Shown here in pieces: positions 1 to 11,602 of a stretch of 64,000 nt of DNA. The notes below the pieces were generated by a model. It was not told the origin of the DNA and ran no database searches. It saw only the letters and a program-made list of their open reading frames with translations. The first letter of the stretch is position 1. The number at the start of each line of letters is the position of its first letter. Source of the stretch: Anaeromyces robustus (Eukaryota > Neocallimastigomycota > Neocallimastigomycetes > Neocallimastigales > Neocallimastigaceae); assembly GCA_002104895.1 (NCBI GenBank), contig MCFG01000085.1, forward strand, positions 48,501 through 112,500. The letters are read 5' to 3'. The position numbers and the translations under genes are program-made.

Positions 1-147
1 TTGAGTAACCGTTTCAATTATATCTGAATGTTCTTTTACATCTCCTGAAAAAACATAATTTTCTTTTACATTATTAATATTATTATTAAGTTTATATGAC
101 TTTTCTTCTAATATATCTGACGTATTGTATTCTTTTTTCTTATCCAT
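1..147 (-). CDS. 5' part of an unknown acidic, Asn-rich protein (runs off left edge)
   Basis: An open frame starts with ATG at 147-145 and stays open for 49 codons to the window edge, so the C-terminus is missing. The start MDKKKEYNTSDILEEK is charged and Lys/Glu-rich, followed by an Asn/Ile stretch (NNNINNV) and a mixed segment (YVFSGDVKEHSDIIETVTQ). There is no signal peptide or membrane segment in this part, so a cytosolic or nuclear product is likely. The composition is protein-like rather than the Phe/Ile/Tyr/Leu mix produced by random AT-rich DNA here, and the A-rich bases before the ATG fit other starts in the window. The family cannot be named from 49 residues. It could be a first exon. 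Confidence 0.55.
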   Translation of the reverse strand, partial: MDKKKEYNTSDILEEKSYKLNNNINNVKENYVFSGDVKEHSDIIETVTQ

Positions 148-549
148 TTTTTTTTATAAATTATATTTTTCCCCCTTTTCTATATTATATTTAAATTTAA
201 TGAAAAATATATGAAATTTCATTACATTTTTAAAATTTCATTTCAGATTTATTATTTTTATTATTATTAAATATATATACATATATATACATATAAATAT
301 AAATTTATAAAAAAAAATTACATTAAAAATTATATAAAAAATATTAAAAAATAAAAATTTTGTAATTAATTCACGTGTTTTTTATAATTATAATAATTGA
401 ATAATTGAAAGATACATAAAAAAATTTTTCTCAATTTATATATTTTAATTATTATTATTTTATTAATAAATATGAATATACATATTATCAAATTTTTAAG
501 ATAATTTTTTTTATTATTTATTTATATTTTATTTTATTTTATTTTATTA
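148..549. other. AT-rich intergenic spacer
   Basis: Poly(T), TTATTA and TATATA sequence between the divergent edge of the left gene and the ankyrin relic. It would contain the upstream region of the left gene; no specific promoter element can be singled out in such composition. Confidence 0.6.
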
Positions 550-1350
550 TTATTGGTATAATTTGATCATTTCAACATTGTCTTGATAAATACAATATAA
601 AATTGAATATTTTTCATCATTATCTTTATCATTAATATTTTAAAGAATATCATGGTTACTAGCATAATCGATTAATAATTTAGTCATTTCTATATTATTA
701 TTAATAGTACTTTCAATGGAATGGCTGTCTCTTTTTATAATAATTGATTCCATTAATAATTAAAATAATATTTTTTTCTTTGGCATAATTCATTAAAAAT
801 TTAGTCATTTCCAAATGATTATTTTTAACAATATATAAAAATGGATACTATATATAATAATTAGTTTTATCATTTATAGTTAATATAATACCATTTTTAT
901 TGGCATAATCCATTAATAATTGGATCATATCTTTATTATTTTCTTTAATAGCCTATGAAAGTGAATAATCTCCTTCTATATCTTTTTCATTTATATTGAA
1001 ATGAATATTTTTTTTTTATTAGCATAATCTATTAAAATTTTCACCATTTCTACATTATTATACTTAATCTTATTATTTAAAATTGAATCTTCTTTATTAT
1101 TATTTTTTTTTATCATAATCCATTAATAATTTGACTATACTATTATCAACATTAATAGTAGGAAAAACAATTTTTATCATTAGTACCCCATAAAAGAGGA
1201 AATTCTTTTTTTTTTCATTATTTTTATCATTAATATTTAAAATAATAATAATTTTTTTTTTTTTTGGTAAAATCAATGATTAATTTTACTATTCCAAAAT
1301 CACTTCTCATAACACCTAATATTAATGGAAAATTCTCATTAATACTACTT
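550..1350 (-). pseudogene. Decayed ankyrin-repeat gene
   Basis: Read on the minus strand and allowing frameshifts, this stretch gives at least five ankyrin-like units of about 33-36 residues. Recurring phrases are NVEMVKILIDYANKKNI, DMIQLLMDYANKNGIILTI, HLEMTKFLMNYAKEKNI and IEMTKLLIDYASNHDI, each followed by NIN(E/D)KD..., which is the helix-turn-helix plus loop of an ankyrin repeat. In-frame stops (for example between DYSLS and AIKEN, near 954-960) and several frame changes, often at poly(A) tracts, show it is broken. No start methionine and no clean C-terminus are visible. The upstream side is interrupted by a TTTA microsatellite. Ankyrin proteins of this Asn/Ile-rich kind are common in gut fungi; intact ones serve in protein-protein binding. 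Exact ends are uncertain. Confidence 0.75.
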
Positions 1351-1362
1351 CCATTTTATTAA

Positions 1363-1599
<237 letters not shown>

Positions 1600-1974
1600 T
1601 TTTTAAAATAAAATTTAATCTAATTTAATTAAATTTAATTTTTGTATAGTCCATATACATTTTTTTTTTAATTAATTTTTAACAAATTAAAATTTATATT
1701 TTATGTATTTTATAGATTTTTAGGAATGGATCATTTATTTTTCATTATGAAAATTCCTTTTCAAAGTTTTTATTTTGATTTTGATTAATGATTTTAACAT
1801 TATTTTTTTTAACTTTTTTTTTATTAATTAATTAATAAATTCATCTTTTTTTCTTATTATTTATTTATTTATTTATTAAAATAGTTTGTTGCTTTTTGTA
1901 TGATTTTTTTTTTTAGCCATTCATTCATAGATTTTATTTCCAAAATTAGAATTCAATTGTAATATTTTTAAATA
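1600..1974. other. AT-rich spacer between microsatellite and broken gene
   Basis: Poly(T)-rich DNA with a few short coding-like phrases on the minus strand (for example IINQNQNKNFEKEF near 1755-1800) that may be more upstream debris of the ankyrin gene. Nothing firm. Confidence 0.4.
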
Positions 1975-2280
1975 TACATGTAACATATAAGATTACATTA
2001 AAGTAAAAGAATATATAATACATGAAATGTAAATAAATTAAATACAAGTAATAAAAGATACAAAATAATAATAATAATAATAAAATTTTTTACAGATATT
2101 AATCAAATTAAAAAATATAAATAAATTATTAAATTAATTAAAAAAGGAAAGAAGTTTAAACTTCCAACTTCTCTCCCCCCCATTCAACGAATTGAAATAT
2201 TATTCGAATCTGTGTTAGAATAAATTCTATACTTTATCTTTTTGACATCGACGCCCTTGAAGTCACCCGGAGTGTTCTTA
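1975..2280. repeat. Copy A of a duplicated gene-end segment
   Basis: Shares long stretches with copy B (about 3445-3692) in the same orientation: a run around ACATGAAATGTAAAT, AATACAAGTAATAAAAGATACAAAA, ACAGATATTAATCAAATTAAA, GGAAAGAAGTT, CATTCAACGAA and GACGCCCTTGAAG. The copies differ by scattered substitutions and small indels. The segment covers the last codons and about 200 bp of 3' flank of an unknown gene. Copy A carries more damage to the reading frame than copy B. Confidence 0.8.
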
Positions 2281-2862
2281 TTATTATTATTATTATTATT
2301 ATACCAAATTGAGAAGAATTCTAAAGGATATGGGTAAATTTTACAATTATTATAATAACAGTAAGAAAAATGCAACAGATCCACAATATCCGGAACAGGA
2401 GACTCTGATGAACTTTTGAAAAGTTGTCCATGCCACTGACTCCGTCCCTCATCAATACTTAGTTTATCAAATGCATAACATCCATCAAGGAAAGCGTTAA
2501 GCATCAATTAGTATATATATATAAATTATCTTCATAATCTTCATCCAAGTCCTCAGAAAATCCCAGTGATTTAGTTCGATTAATTACGGTGAACTTCAAG
2601 TATAAGTCAACATTGTGTTTAATACAAGTATTTCTATCCTGTTCAAAGGTCCTTACAATTGTATAACCAATGAAAAAAAAAAAATATTGCATTTTTTTTT
2701 TCACCACAGCAAGGGCAGCACGTAAGAAAGTTTTCAAGTGAAGACTTTACCTTTAAGTAGAAACTTATAGTTAAATTGAAAACCACTACGTATTTTCATA
2801 ATCCAAAAGAACTTAAATTGGTATTGGGGAGGGTATGATAGAGCAAGATCCTTGTATATCAT
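2184..2862 (-). pseudogene. Broken unknown gene in three successive frames
   Basis: Three overlapping minus-strand segments look protein-coding. The first runs from ATG at 2862-2860 to a stop at 2736-2734 (42 codons, begins MIYKDLALSYPPQYQF). The second lies about 2737-2504 and includes DRNTCIKHNVDLYLKFTV and the acidic LGFSEDLDEDYEDN. The third, about 2507-2184, includes CYAFDKLSIDEGRSQWHG, a poly-Asn run encoded by a TTA microsatellite, and NTPGDFKGVDVKKIKYRIYS. The segments overlap by only a few bases, as expected of one gene with two single-base indels, though unrecognised introns are possible. The segment has visibly more G+C and codon variety than the flanks. No family is recognised. 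The C-terminal DTDSNG resembles an EF-hand loop or the DTDS of family B polymerases, but neither fits well. Confidence 0.5.
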
Positions 2863-2904
2863 TTGAAGTTCCTATTTATATTCAATTTATAAAGTAGCTC
2901 TTTT

Positions 2905-2939
<35 letters not shown>

Positions 2940-2942
2940 TAG

Positions 2943-2986
2943 CACACAATTCGTACATCATCATTTTTTATTGAGTTTAAATATAT
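2943..2986. repeat. Dispersed motif, copy 1 (matches 41591-41630)
   Basis: CACACAATTCGTACATCATC followed by a T run and TATTGAGTTTAAATAT. A close match occurs at 41591-41630 on the same strand. This unusual non-low-complexity match between two loci 39 kb apart suggests the tail of a dispersed element. Confidence 0.6.
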
Positions 2987-3366
2987 TACACTACTATATA
3001 TGAATCTCTTTTTTAACTGAATTTTTATTTAATTATAATTACCAATTAAAAAAAAAAAAAATGAATAACACTAAGAAAAGAAAAGTTTTTTTTTTTTTTT
3101 CTTTTTTTTTTTTTAAATTTATTTATTAAATTATTTATAGATTAAAAAGTGTAATAATAATGGTACAGAAAAAGAAAAAATATATATATAATATAAAAAA
3201 TAAAATATAAAAAAAAATTAAAAATAAAGAAAAAAAAAATTAAAATGAAAATGAAAATGAAAAATAAAATCTAATAAACAAACAATAGTAAGAAAAAAAA
3301 TAAAAAATTATTATTATTATTATTTATATTTAATATTTATTATATAATTTTAAAAAAAAAAAATAT

Positions 3367-3404
<38 letters not shown>

Positions 3405-3444
3405 CTAGGATTAATCTTTATTTATATTATTAATTTAAAATAAA
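2987..3444. other. Poly(A)/poly(T) spacer
   Basis: Homopolymers, TATATA and AAAATG runs, including a poly(T) tract at about 3370-3401. No gene seen. Confidence 0.6.
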
Positions 3445-3700
3445 CATACATGTGACATAAATATTACATGAAATGTAAATTAAATACAAGTAATAAAAGA
3501 TACAAAAAATAAATAAAATTTATTACAGATATTAATCAAATTAAAATATTAAATAAAAAAAAAGGAAAGAAGTTAAACTTCTAACCTCTCCCATTCAACG
3601 AATGAGATACCATTCGAATCCGTGTCGGAATAAATTCCATGCCTTATCTTTTCGACGTCGACGCCCTTGAAGCCGCCCAGAGTATTCTTAAGATAGAATT
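3445..3700 (-). pseudogene. Copy B: isolated C-terminal end of the unknown gene
   Basis: Second copy of the 1975-2280 segment. Here the minus-strand frame is intact for 41 codons ending at a TAA at 3575-3573: it includes KNTLGGFKGVDVEKIRHG, then IYSDTDSNGISF and VEWERLEV. Upstream the frame disappears into poly(T), so this is a 3' fragment with no start. In copy A the same tail is shifted out of frame after NNISI. The DTDSNG-ISFVEWE stretch is one residue short of a canonical EF-hand loop, so calcium binding is only a guess. Confidence 0.55.
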
Positions 3701-5805
3701 TTTTTTTTTTTTACTTTCTTTTATAAGTTCATGAATCTCTCTTCTTCTTTTTTTTTTCGGGTTGAAATATCACATTAACAAATATAGTTTTTTTTTGTCT
3801 TTTTTTCTTTTTTTCTTTTTTTTTTTTTTTTTTATAAAGTATTTTTTTTTCTCTTTACTTTGACATTCAAAGTACTCCGGTAGAATTTTTTTTTCTTTTT
3901 TTTTTTTTTGCTTGTTTGAAAAGTTTTTTTTTTAAAAAAAAAAAAAATAAATAAATAAAAATACTTTTAACAAAAGTCAAAAAAAACAACTTTTTTTATA
4001 TATTTAAAATTCTAACTTCTATTTACAAATATCAAATACTAACTAAAAAAAATAAAAATAAAAAAACAGGTTTATTTATAAAGGTAAATTATTTTATAAA
4101 AATTATTATTATTACTATATTACAACATTTTTTTTTTTATTATTATTTACAAATTTTACAAATTTAAAAAAAAATACTCTATATTTACAAACACTAAAAA
4201 AAAAGTTTAAAGGGATATTTTGGGACTTTTTAAAAAAGGTTTTTTTTTTGTTTTGTTTTGTTTCGCTTTTTTTTTTTATTTAAAAAATTTTTTTTTATTT
4301 TATTTTTATTTGTTTTTATTTACAAAACTTTTTTTTTTTATTATTAATTATTAATTATTATTTTCTTCTATTACTTTTATAATTTATAAAAAAAAAAAAA
4401 ATGTTTAAAAATAAAAATAAAATAAAAAAGAAATTTTTTTAAATTAAACTATTTGTATTTAAAGTGTTAAAAAAAATTCATTAAAGATATAATAAAAAAT
4501 TTTTTGTAAAGAATTTTTATACTTAAATAATTAGGCGACTTTTTTTTTTCTTTACTTCTTTTTTTTAGTTAAATTATCAATTATCAAAAAGAATATTAAA
4601 AAATAAATAAAGTAAAATAAAAAAAAAATATGTTATAATAATATTTTTTTCTTTTCTACTTTAATTATTCTTTAATTTCCAGCTTTTTAATTCTTGATAA
4701 CTTCCTAAAAATGAATATTAAAAAAAAAATAGTCAAATTTAAATATAAAAAATATTTACTTTTTTACTATACCTTTAAAATTATTCTACTTAAAAAAAAT
4801 TATTTTTTTTTTTTTTTTTTTTTTTTTTTTGTTTATGTGGCAATGGGAAATAAAAAAAAGTATACTAACGCTAATAAATAAAAAAAAAGATTAAATTCGA
4901 TTATATTTAAAAAAAAAAAACTCTAATTAAAAAAGTAAAAATGTTTATGTAAAAACTAAAAAAAAATTATTATATTAAAAAACTTTCAGATAAGTTCAAA
5001 AAGAAAAAATTAAAAGATTATTTTTCGTTATTACTATAAAATAACAAATTACTATTTATATTAAAATTATTAAAAAAAATTAAAAAAAAGATGTTTTGAC
5101 TATTATTAAAAAAAAAAAAAAGAATATGTTTTATAAATAATAAAATTATTATTTATAAAATTTAATAATATTAAATTATTAAGTGGAATTGTTAAAAAAA
5201 ACTATCATTAAATAATAATTAATAATAATTTTTTCTCTAAATGTATAATATTTTTTAATAAAAAAATACTTAAAAAATAAAATAGTATTCTATAAAAAAA
5301 ATATTACCTTTTTTTTTCTTTCTTTCCTTCTTTCTTTAACTCTATTAAAAATAGTATATGAAAAAAAGAAAATAAAAAAAAAAAAGATAATTTTATATTT
5401 ACAAATACCTTATCATTTTTTAAATAAAAAAAAATGGAATGGTTCACTTTTAAAATAATATATATTTTCAAATTTTCTTTTTCTTCTCTTCTTACCTCAG
5501 ATTATTCTTTTCTAAATTTGAATTGAAAATTGAGATAATAATGATGAAAAAAAAAATATATCAATATTCCTTATTTTAAAAAGTGATCTATTTTTTTCTT
5601 AATAATTTTTTTTTCCTTTTTTCTTTTTTTTAAAGTAAATAACTAGAAATATTTACTTTGAAAAAAAAAATAAAAAAAAATTATTATTTTTTAAAAAAAA
5701 ATAGAGGTAAATGAAATATTTTGATTGAAAAAAAATTGATTATATATATATATTATAAAAAAAAAATTAACTTTTTTTTTAAATTAAAGAAAAATTGGTT
5801 TTTCT
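3701..5805. other. AT-rich intergenic region, 3' flank of the beta-barrel gene
   Basis: About 2.1 kb of A/T homopolymers with isolated short words (for example ATAAGTTCATGAATCTCTC near 3721, GACATTCAAAGTACTCCGG near 3861). No open frame with protein-like composition and no RNA gene recognised. The right end must contain the 3' UTR and poly(A) signals of the minus-strand gene at 5806-7644; AATAAA-like words are too common to choose one. Confidence 0.6.
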
Positions 5806-7644
5806 TTAATTATTAGCTTCATCTACTTTAATGCTAACTTCACCAGCAAAAGTTTTTTGTGGTTTTGATGGAATAGTAGTAGCTTCTTCAATTTCCTTTT
5901 GAATTTCTACTTCTTTAGTTTCCTTCTTAGATAAACTACGTTTAATACCATCCTTAACATTAGTACCAGTAATAGAAAGACCACGTCTAAGGTTTTCATA
6001 AGAAGATGGACTAACCTTCTTTAAAGCTAAACCACTACCGAAAATAAGAGCAGCAGCACCAGCAGCAGAACCTAAAGCAACAACACCAACTGGTTTACCA
6101 CCATCAATTTCATCAACAGCAGCAGTGATGTTTTGTTCTTGTTGAGCAAGAGCTTCTTTTTCTAATTTAAGAATTTCAGCTTCTTTAGCAAGAGCTTCAG
6201 ATTCCTTCTTTTTAGCTTCAGTTTCTCTAGCAATAGCTTCCTTTTCTCTAGCAACAGCATTTTGTTCTCTAGAAAGAGCTTCTTTTTCAGATTGTTTAGC
6301 TTCCTTTTCTCTTAATTCAGCATCCTTTTCATTATTATTGGCTCTAGCTTCTTCAGCAAGGGCTTCCTTTTCCTTCTTAATTTCATTTAATTGGTTAATA
6401 GCTTCCTTCTTTTCTTGTTCAGCTTCTTCTCTTTCCTTTCTAGCAGCTTCCTTTTCTTTTCTAGCAGCTTCAATACTTTTTCTAGCATAAGCTTCTTCTT
6501 GTTTAAGATAAGCAAAGTAAACTTCACTATCAATATCAGCATTAGTTGGTTTAGCAATAACAGTTTCAGTTTCAGCAATATCAGTAGTAGTTTCAGTAAA
6601 AGCAGCATCAGCAGCATCAGTAGTAGCTGATTCATCGAAATAAATTTCCTTGAATTCATTTTCATTAGCAGCAGTAACTAAAACATTAGTAGTAGTAGTA
6701 GATGAGGAAGTGGTTGAAGTAGTCTTCTTAACTTCCTTTTCCTTAGTAGATGGTTTTTCAGCTTTAGTAGTTGAAGATTTCTTAGAAGAAGTAGTAGATG
6801 AAGTTGGTTTAACATATTGTTTCTTAGATGAAGTAGTAGTTGGTTTTTGTTCTTCAGTAGAAGTGGTAGTAGTAGTAGTAGTGGATTTCTTAGATGAAGT
6901 AGTAGTAGTAGTGGTAGTAGTAGTAGTAGATTTACTAGAAATAGATTTTTTAGTAGTAGTTGGAGCTACATAAATTTCAGCTTCTCTTGAAGTAGTTTTC
7001 TTAGCTTTAGTAACGTAAACAATAGTAGTTCTCTTGGAAGAAGTAGTAGTAGTAGTTGGCTTTCTAGTAATTGGTTTTCTAGTAGTGGTAGTAGTAGTGG
7101 TGGTAGTAGTAGTTTTTCTAGAAGTGGTCTTCTTTGAAGTAGTTTTCTTTGAAGTAGTAGCTACCTTCTTTGGAGCATCTTCAGCTTGTTTATTATCATG
7201 AGCAGTAAGACTACAAGCATCACCAGAAGTTTTAATTAAACCATCACAACTAGCAGTTTCCCAACTAGCTTCAACAACACCTAAACCTGGATCAGCTAAT
7301 TTTTGGAAAAGTGGAAGACTGACATCAATAGCACCAGAGGCACAAGATGGACATTTATCAATAACTTTACCAATAACACTCTTACCATTGTAAGTAACCT
7401 TAATACAAGTATTACAAATTTGAGCTGAATTTGGGTTAGCATAATTAGTAAGAGTAGAATCATATTGAGCAAAATTCATAGCAACATAATATTGAGTATC
7501 AAAGTCAACAAGACCACAAGATGGAATGGCCATATCAGATGGACAATCACTAGCATTACCATAATAGGTCATTCTACCACGGCCACTCATAGCGAGAGCA
7601 CTAGCTATTCCAGAAACGAATAATGATAAAGTAGATAATTTCAT
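5806..7644 (-). CDS. Membrane-anchored double-psi beta-barrel (expansin/RlpA-like) surface protein with coiled-coil stalk
   Basis: Intronless, 612 residues. Residues 1-18 are a signal peptide (hydrophobic, ALA end). Residues 22-146 form a double-psi beta-barrel of the RlpA/expansin/loosenin type: GRMTYYG (24-29), paired cysteines 34/43, 77/80, 98/101 and 133/144, and IDKCPSC...GAIDVS (95-109). Fungal relatives bind or loosen cell-wall polysaccharide without hydrolysis. Residues 160-320 are a Thr/Lys/Ser-rich linker with pure Thr runs, likely O-glycosylated. Residues 377-505 are an Ala/Glu/Lys heptad-rich coiled coil with repeated EKEA and REKEA units. Residues 519-541 (VGVVALGS...SGLALKK) make one membrane span followed by positive charges, leaving about 70 cytosolic residues. 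Orientation is therefore barrel outside. This differs from typical secreted expansin-like proteins, and no CBM or dockerin is present. The ATG is preceded by A/T-rich leader and the signal peptide fixes the start. The function of stalk and tail is inference. Confidence 0.88.
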   Translation of the reverse strand: MKLSTLSLFVSGIASALAMSGRGRMTYYGNASDCPSDMAIPSCGLVDFDTQYYVAMNFAQYDSTLTNYANPNSAQICNTCIKVTYNGKSVIGKVIDKCPSCASGAIDVSLPLFQKLADPGLGVVEASWETASCDGLIKTSGDACSLTAHDNKQAEDAPKKVATTSKKTTSKKTTSRKTTTTTTTTTTTRKPITRKPTTTTTSSKRTTIVYVTKAKKTTSREAEIYVAPTTTKKSISSKSTTTTTTTTTTSSKKSTTTTTTTSTEEQKPTTTSSKKQYVKPTSSTTSSKKSSTTKAEKPSTKEKEVKKTTSTTSSSTTTTNVLVTAANENEFKEIYFDESATTDAADAAFTETTTDIAETETVIAKPTNADIDSEVYFAYLKQEEAYARKSIEAARKEKEAARKEREEAEQEKKEAINQLNEIKKEKEALAEEARANNNEKDAELREKEAKQSEKEALSREQNAVAREKEAIARETEAKKKESEALAKEAEILKLEKEALAQQEQNITAAVDEIDGGKPVGVVALGSAAGAAALIFGSGLALKKVSPSSYENLRRGLSITGTNVKDGIKRSLSKKETKEVEIQKEIEEATTIPSKPQKTFAGEVSIKVDEANN

Positions 7645-10600
7645 TTTTGTATTAAAATTTTTATTTTAATCTATTTATTGGTTCAATTTTTTTTATATAT
7701 AAAATTGTTGTGATTTTTTGTTTTCTATTAAAAATATTAATAAATATTTTTTTTGTGTGTGTGTGTGTTTTTTCGTTATTAATTATTTTTTTGTATTATT
7801 TTATTTGTTTGTTTTCCTCTTTATAAGTTCGATTTTTTGTTCTCTGTTGGTTTTAAAAAAAATTTTTATCTTTATTTAATTCTATATTATAAATAAAAAG
7901 TAATAACTTTTATTTTTTTTATATTCGAAACTAAATAATTTTAAAAAATTTTTTTGGTTTGTATTTTGTGTTTGTAAATTATATTATATTAAAAAGAATC
8001 TATCTTTTTTATTATTAAATAAATAAATTATCGAATAAATAGTGTAATTTTTTTAATTAAATGTTAAAAAAGAAAAAATAAATAATTTAGAATAAATAAA
8101 TTAATTTAAAAAAAAAAATAAATATTAAAATCACTAAAAAAATAATTTTGATAACATGAAAGAAAACCTTCTCTTTTTATATTTTTTTCAAAATTAAAAA
8201 AAAAAAAAAAAAATATTAAATATTAATAATATTAAAATACAATAAATAAATAAATAAATAAAATAAATAAATTATAAATATATTAAAATAATAATAATAA
8301 AAAAAATTATAAAATTTTTTTAATATATGACATAATATTTAAAATAAAAAAAAAATATAAAAAAAGTTCATATAAAATATATAATAAATTATATTATTAT
8401 ATGTTAAAGCATTGTACTTTACAATATATTTTTTAATATATTTTATAATATATCTTAATATATTATAATTAATTCGAAAAAAAAAAAATTGAGAATTCAT
8501 TTTTTATTATTTTATTATTTTATTATTTTTTTTTTAATATTTTAATATTTTAATATTTTATATATATTTTAATAAAATTTTAACTTTTTAATTAAATATT
8601 TTAAATTAATTATATTTTATTTTATATTTTATTTTATATTTTATTTTATTTTATTATTTAATTTATATATATTTATATATATTTATTAATAATTTATATA
8701 TTATAAATTATAATCTAATATATGTAAATCTATATAATAAAATTAATTTACAAATAAGTTTAAATTAACATTGAAATTCAATGATAAAACTTTATTTTAT
8801 AATAATTTTAAATTGTTTATATCAATAATTAAGAAAAAAAAATTTTTTATATATTTTTTTTATTGATATTTATCTATAAGTAATTTAATTATAAATATAT
8901 TATAATATAATTTAATATAAAACTAACATATATTAAAGAATATTATTATTGAATTGAATTTTTTTTTTAATTTATACATTTTCCAATCTGCATATTCAAT
9001 AGTATTTAATATTACATATATAAATAATATATTTTAATATATAATTAAAAAAGTTTATTAAAATGATTAACATATAATAGAAATAGTATTATAAAAATGG
9101 TTATTACCTTAAATAGCAAAAAAATTAATATATTTTTTTAAGATAAAAATGTATTAATTATTAACTTTAATAAATTGAAAATAATAAAAATGAAATAGAA
9201 TATATTCTAAATTAAATACAATGATTTATTTTATAGTTTAAAGTAATATATGAAAATATATAATTTTATAATAGAATAATAATATATAAATTTATGTTAT
9301 CACCATATAAAATAAAAAAAAAAGTTAAAACTTATAATGAAGTTTGTTTAAAATGTATTTATGATGAAAGTGAGGGAAAAATAAAAAAATATAAAAAATA
9401 AAAAATAAATAAACCAATAAAACCAATAATATATTATGAATATACTTTTATTATTCCTATTTATATATCAAGCCTTTTTTTTTTATTATATTATAATATA
9501 TTTTTTTAAAATATAAAAAAAAAAACACAATAAAAAATAAAAATAAAAATAAAAAAAATAAAAAAAAATTGAAATTTTAATAAATAAATAAATAAATAGA
9601 ATGTAAATAAATTAAATAATTAAATGATTACTAATAATAAAAAGATCTAAGGTTTTTTGTATTTTTGTATTTTTTTTTTTTTTTGTAATTCATTCAGCCA
9701 ATATTAAATACAAATATTAAAAAAAAAAAAAAAAGTACAGTAAAATAATAAATAATTGCATAGAAATATATGTATAAAAAAATATTATATATATATATAT
9801 TAATAGAAATCTATTATACATAAAATTAACTATAAAAAAAATATGAATTAATAAGAATCTATGATACATAAATTTAAATGTATCTTATAGCTGTAAACCT
9901 TTACCTCACCAATATTTATTTATAATTATGATTTTCCAATTAAATATTAAATATATTGGAATATATAAGTAAATAAATATATTTAAATTATATTTATATA
10001 TATAAATAATATTATTATATTCTAATTACCAAGAAAAAAAATGACAAATTCTAAAAATAAATAAATAAATAAATATAAAAATAAATAAATTCATAGATTA
10101 GGTAAAATGGTAAAATTTATCAAGAATACATTAATGTAAAAATGAATAATACGTTTAATTGATACGTTAATTTTTATTGGTGAAAAATTAATGAAATTTT
10201 AATTTTTCAATTTCCATATTTGGATAATTCAATAATATATGGAATAATTTTCTTTATCTAAACCATTATTAATATTCATTTATTTATTGATTAATTTATT
10301 AATATATTAAATTATTTATTAAATTATTTATTTATTTATTTAGTTAATGTTTGTTTATATATATATAAATATAAATATTATATTAACAACAAATTATTAC
10401 AATTAATTTATTTTTGTTACTATTGTTCATCCATTTAAGAAAAAAAGCAAACTAATAAAATAAAATATAAAAAAAAAGATTAAATAATATTTATTTACAT
10501 TAATGTAACAAACAAATAAACTACATTAAAATACAAATACAAATACAAATAATAATAAAACAAAAAACAAAATAAAACAAAAATAAAATGTAAAACCACA

Positions 10601-11566
10601 TTTCAAATTAAATTTCATTCGATAAAAAAATTACTTCATATATTATAATTTATTTCTGTTTTTTTGTTATTAATATATTATATTATATTATATATTATAT
10701 TATATTATGTTTTATATTACATATATAAATTCTTTTTTTACCAGAAAAAAAAATTGAATGTAATTTACATTTTAAGAAAAAAAAAACAATACTTAGATAA
10801 TGTAATATAAAAAATATGAAAAATATTATAATATAATATAAATTAAATCGAAATTATATTGTGTTATAATTTAATAAAATAAAACAAAATAAAATAATAT
10901 ATAAAATAAACCACTAATCCTCTTTCACTAGCTTTATTTTTTCTTTATTAATGATGGTGGAAAAAAAATAAGAAAAAAATTTACTTTTTTTTTTTTTTTT
11001 GAAACTTACAATTACATTACATTTACATTTTACATTTACATTAAATAATGTAATGGTCAATTCCAATTTTTTTTTATTTTATTTTATTTTTATTTTAATT
11101 TTAGTTTATTCTCTTTTAAAAAAAAAAAACTTAAAACAAGTAAAACAATAGTAAGCCCTATATTTTTTTTTCCGTCACTTTAAAACATACTTTTTTTTTT
11201 TTTTTTTCCTTTTATCTTTTTTTTTTTATTATTATTCTTTTTTCTTCTTTTCTTAATTTTTAATGAGATAATAAATCATCAATAATATTAAAACATTGGC
11301 ATTTCTAAATTAAATCCACTTTTTTTTTATTTCTTTTTCTCTAATACAGAAATAAAATAAAAGTAAAAATATATAAAAAAATATAAAATATAAAATATAT
11401 AAAAAAGGAAATTAATGATTAATAATAATAATAACAATAATAAAAATTCCTTTTTTATTAATAGAAATTAACACAAAGAAAAATTAAATAAAAGTCATAC
11501 TTTATTAATGATATATCTTTTTTTTTTCTTTATTTATTTAATTTTTAACAATAATCTTTACTTGTG

Positions 11567-11602
<36 letters not shown>

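Noticed and set aside
3573-3698. EF-hand, or family B polymerase DTDS motif, in the duplicated gene tail
   Set aside because: The EF-hand loop is one residue short and lacks position 8 hydrophobicity; the polymerase motif context (KxY upstream, palm residues) is missing.
6391-6973. Plus-strand Ser/Phe-rich and Val-rich frames, and a minus-strand Leu-rich frame, across the beta-barrel gene
   Set aside because: Antisense or shifted shadows of the Glu/Lys coiled coil and Thr linker of the 612-residue protein.
9294-9401. 35-codon Lys-rich plus-strand frame with a CxxC
   Set aside because: Partly protein-like, but too short, ends in AAA-run lysines, and has no homology clue or gene signals.
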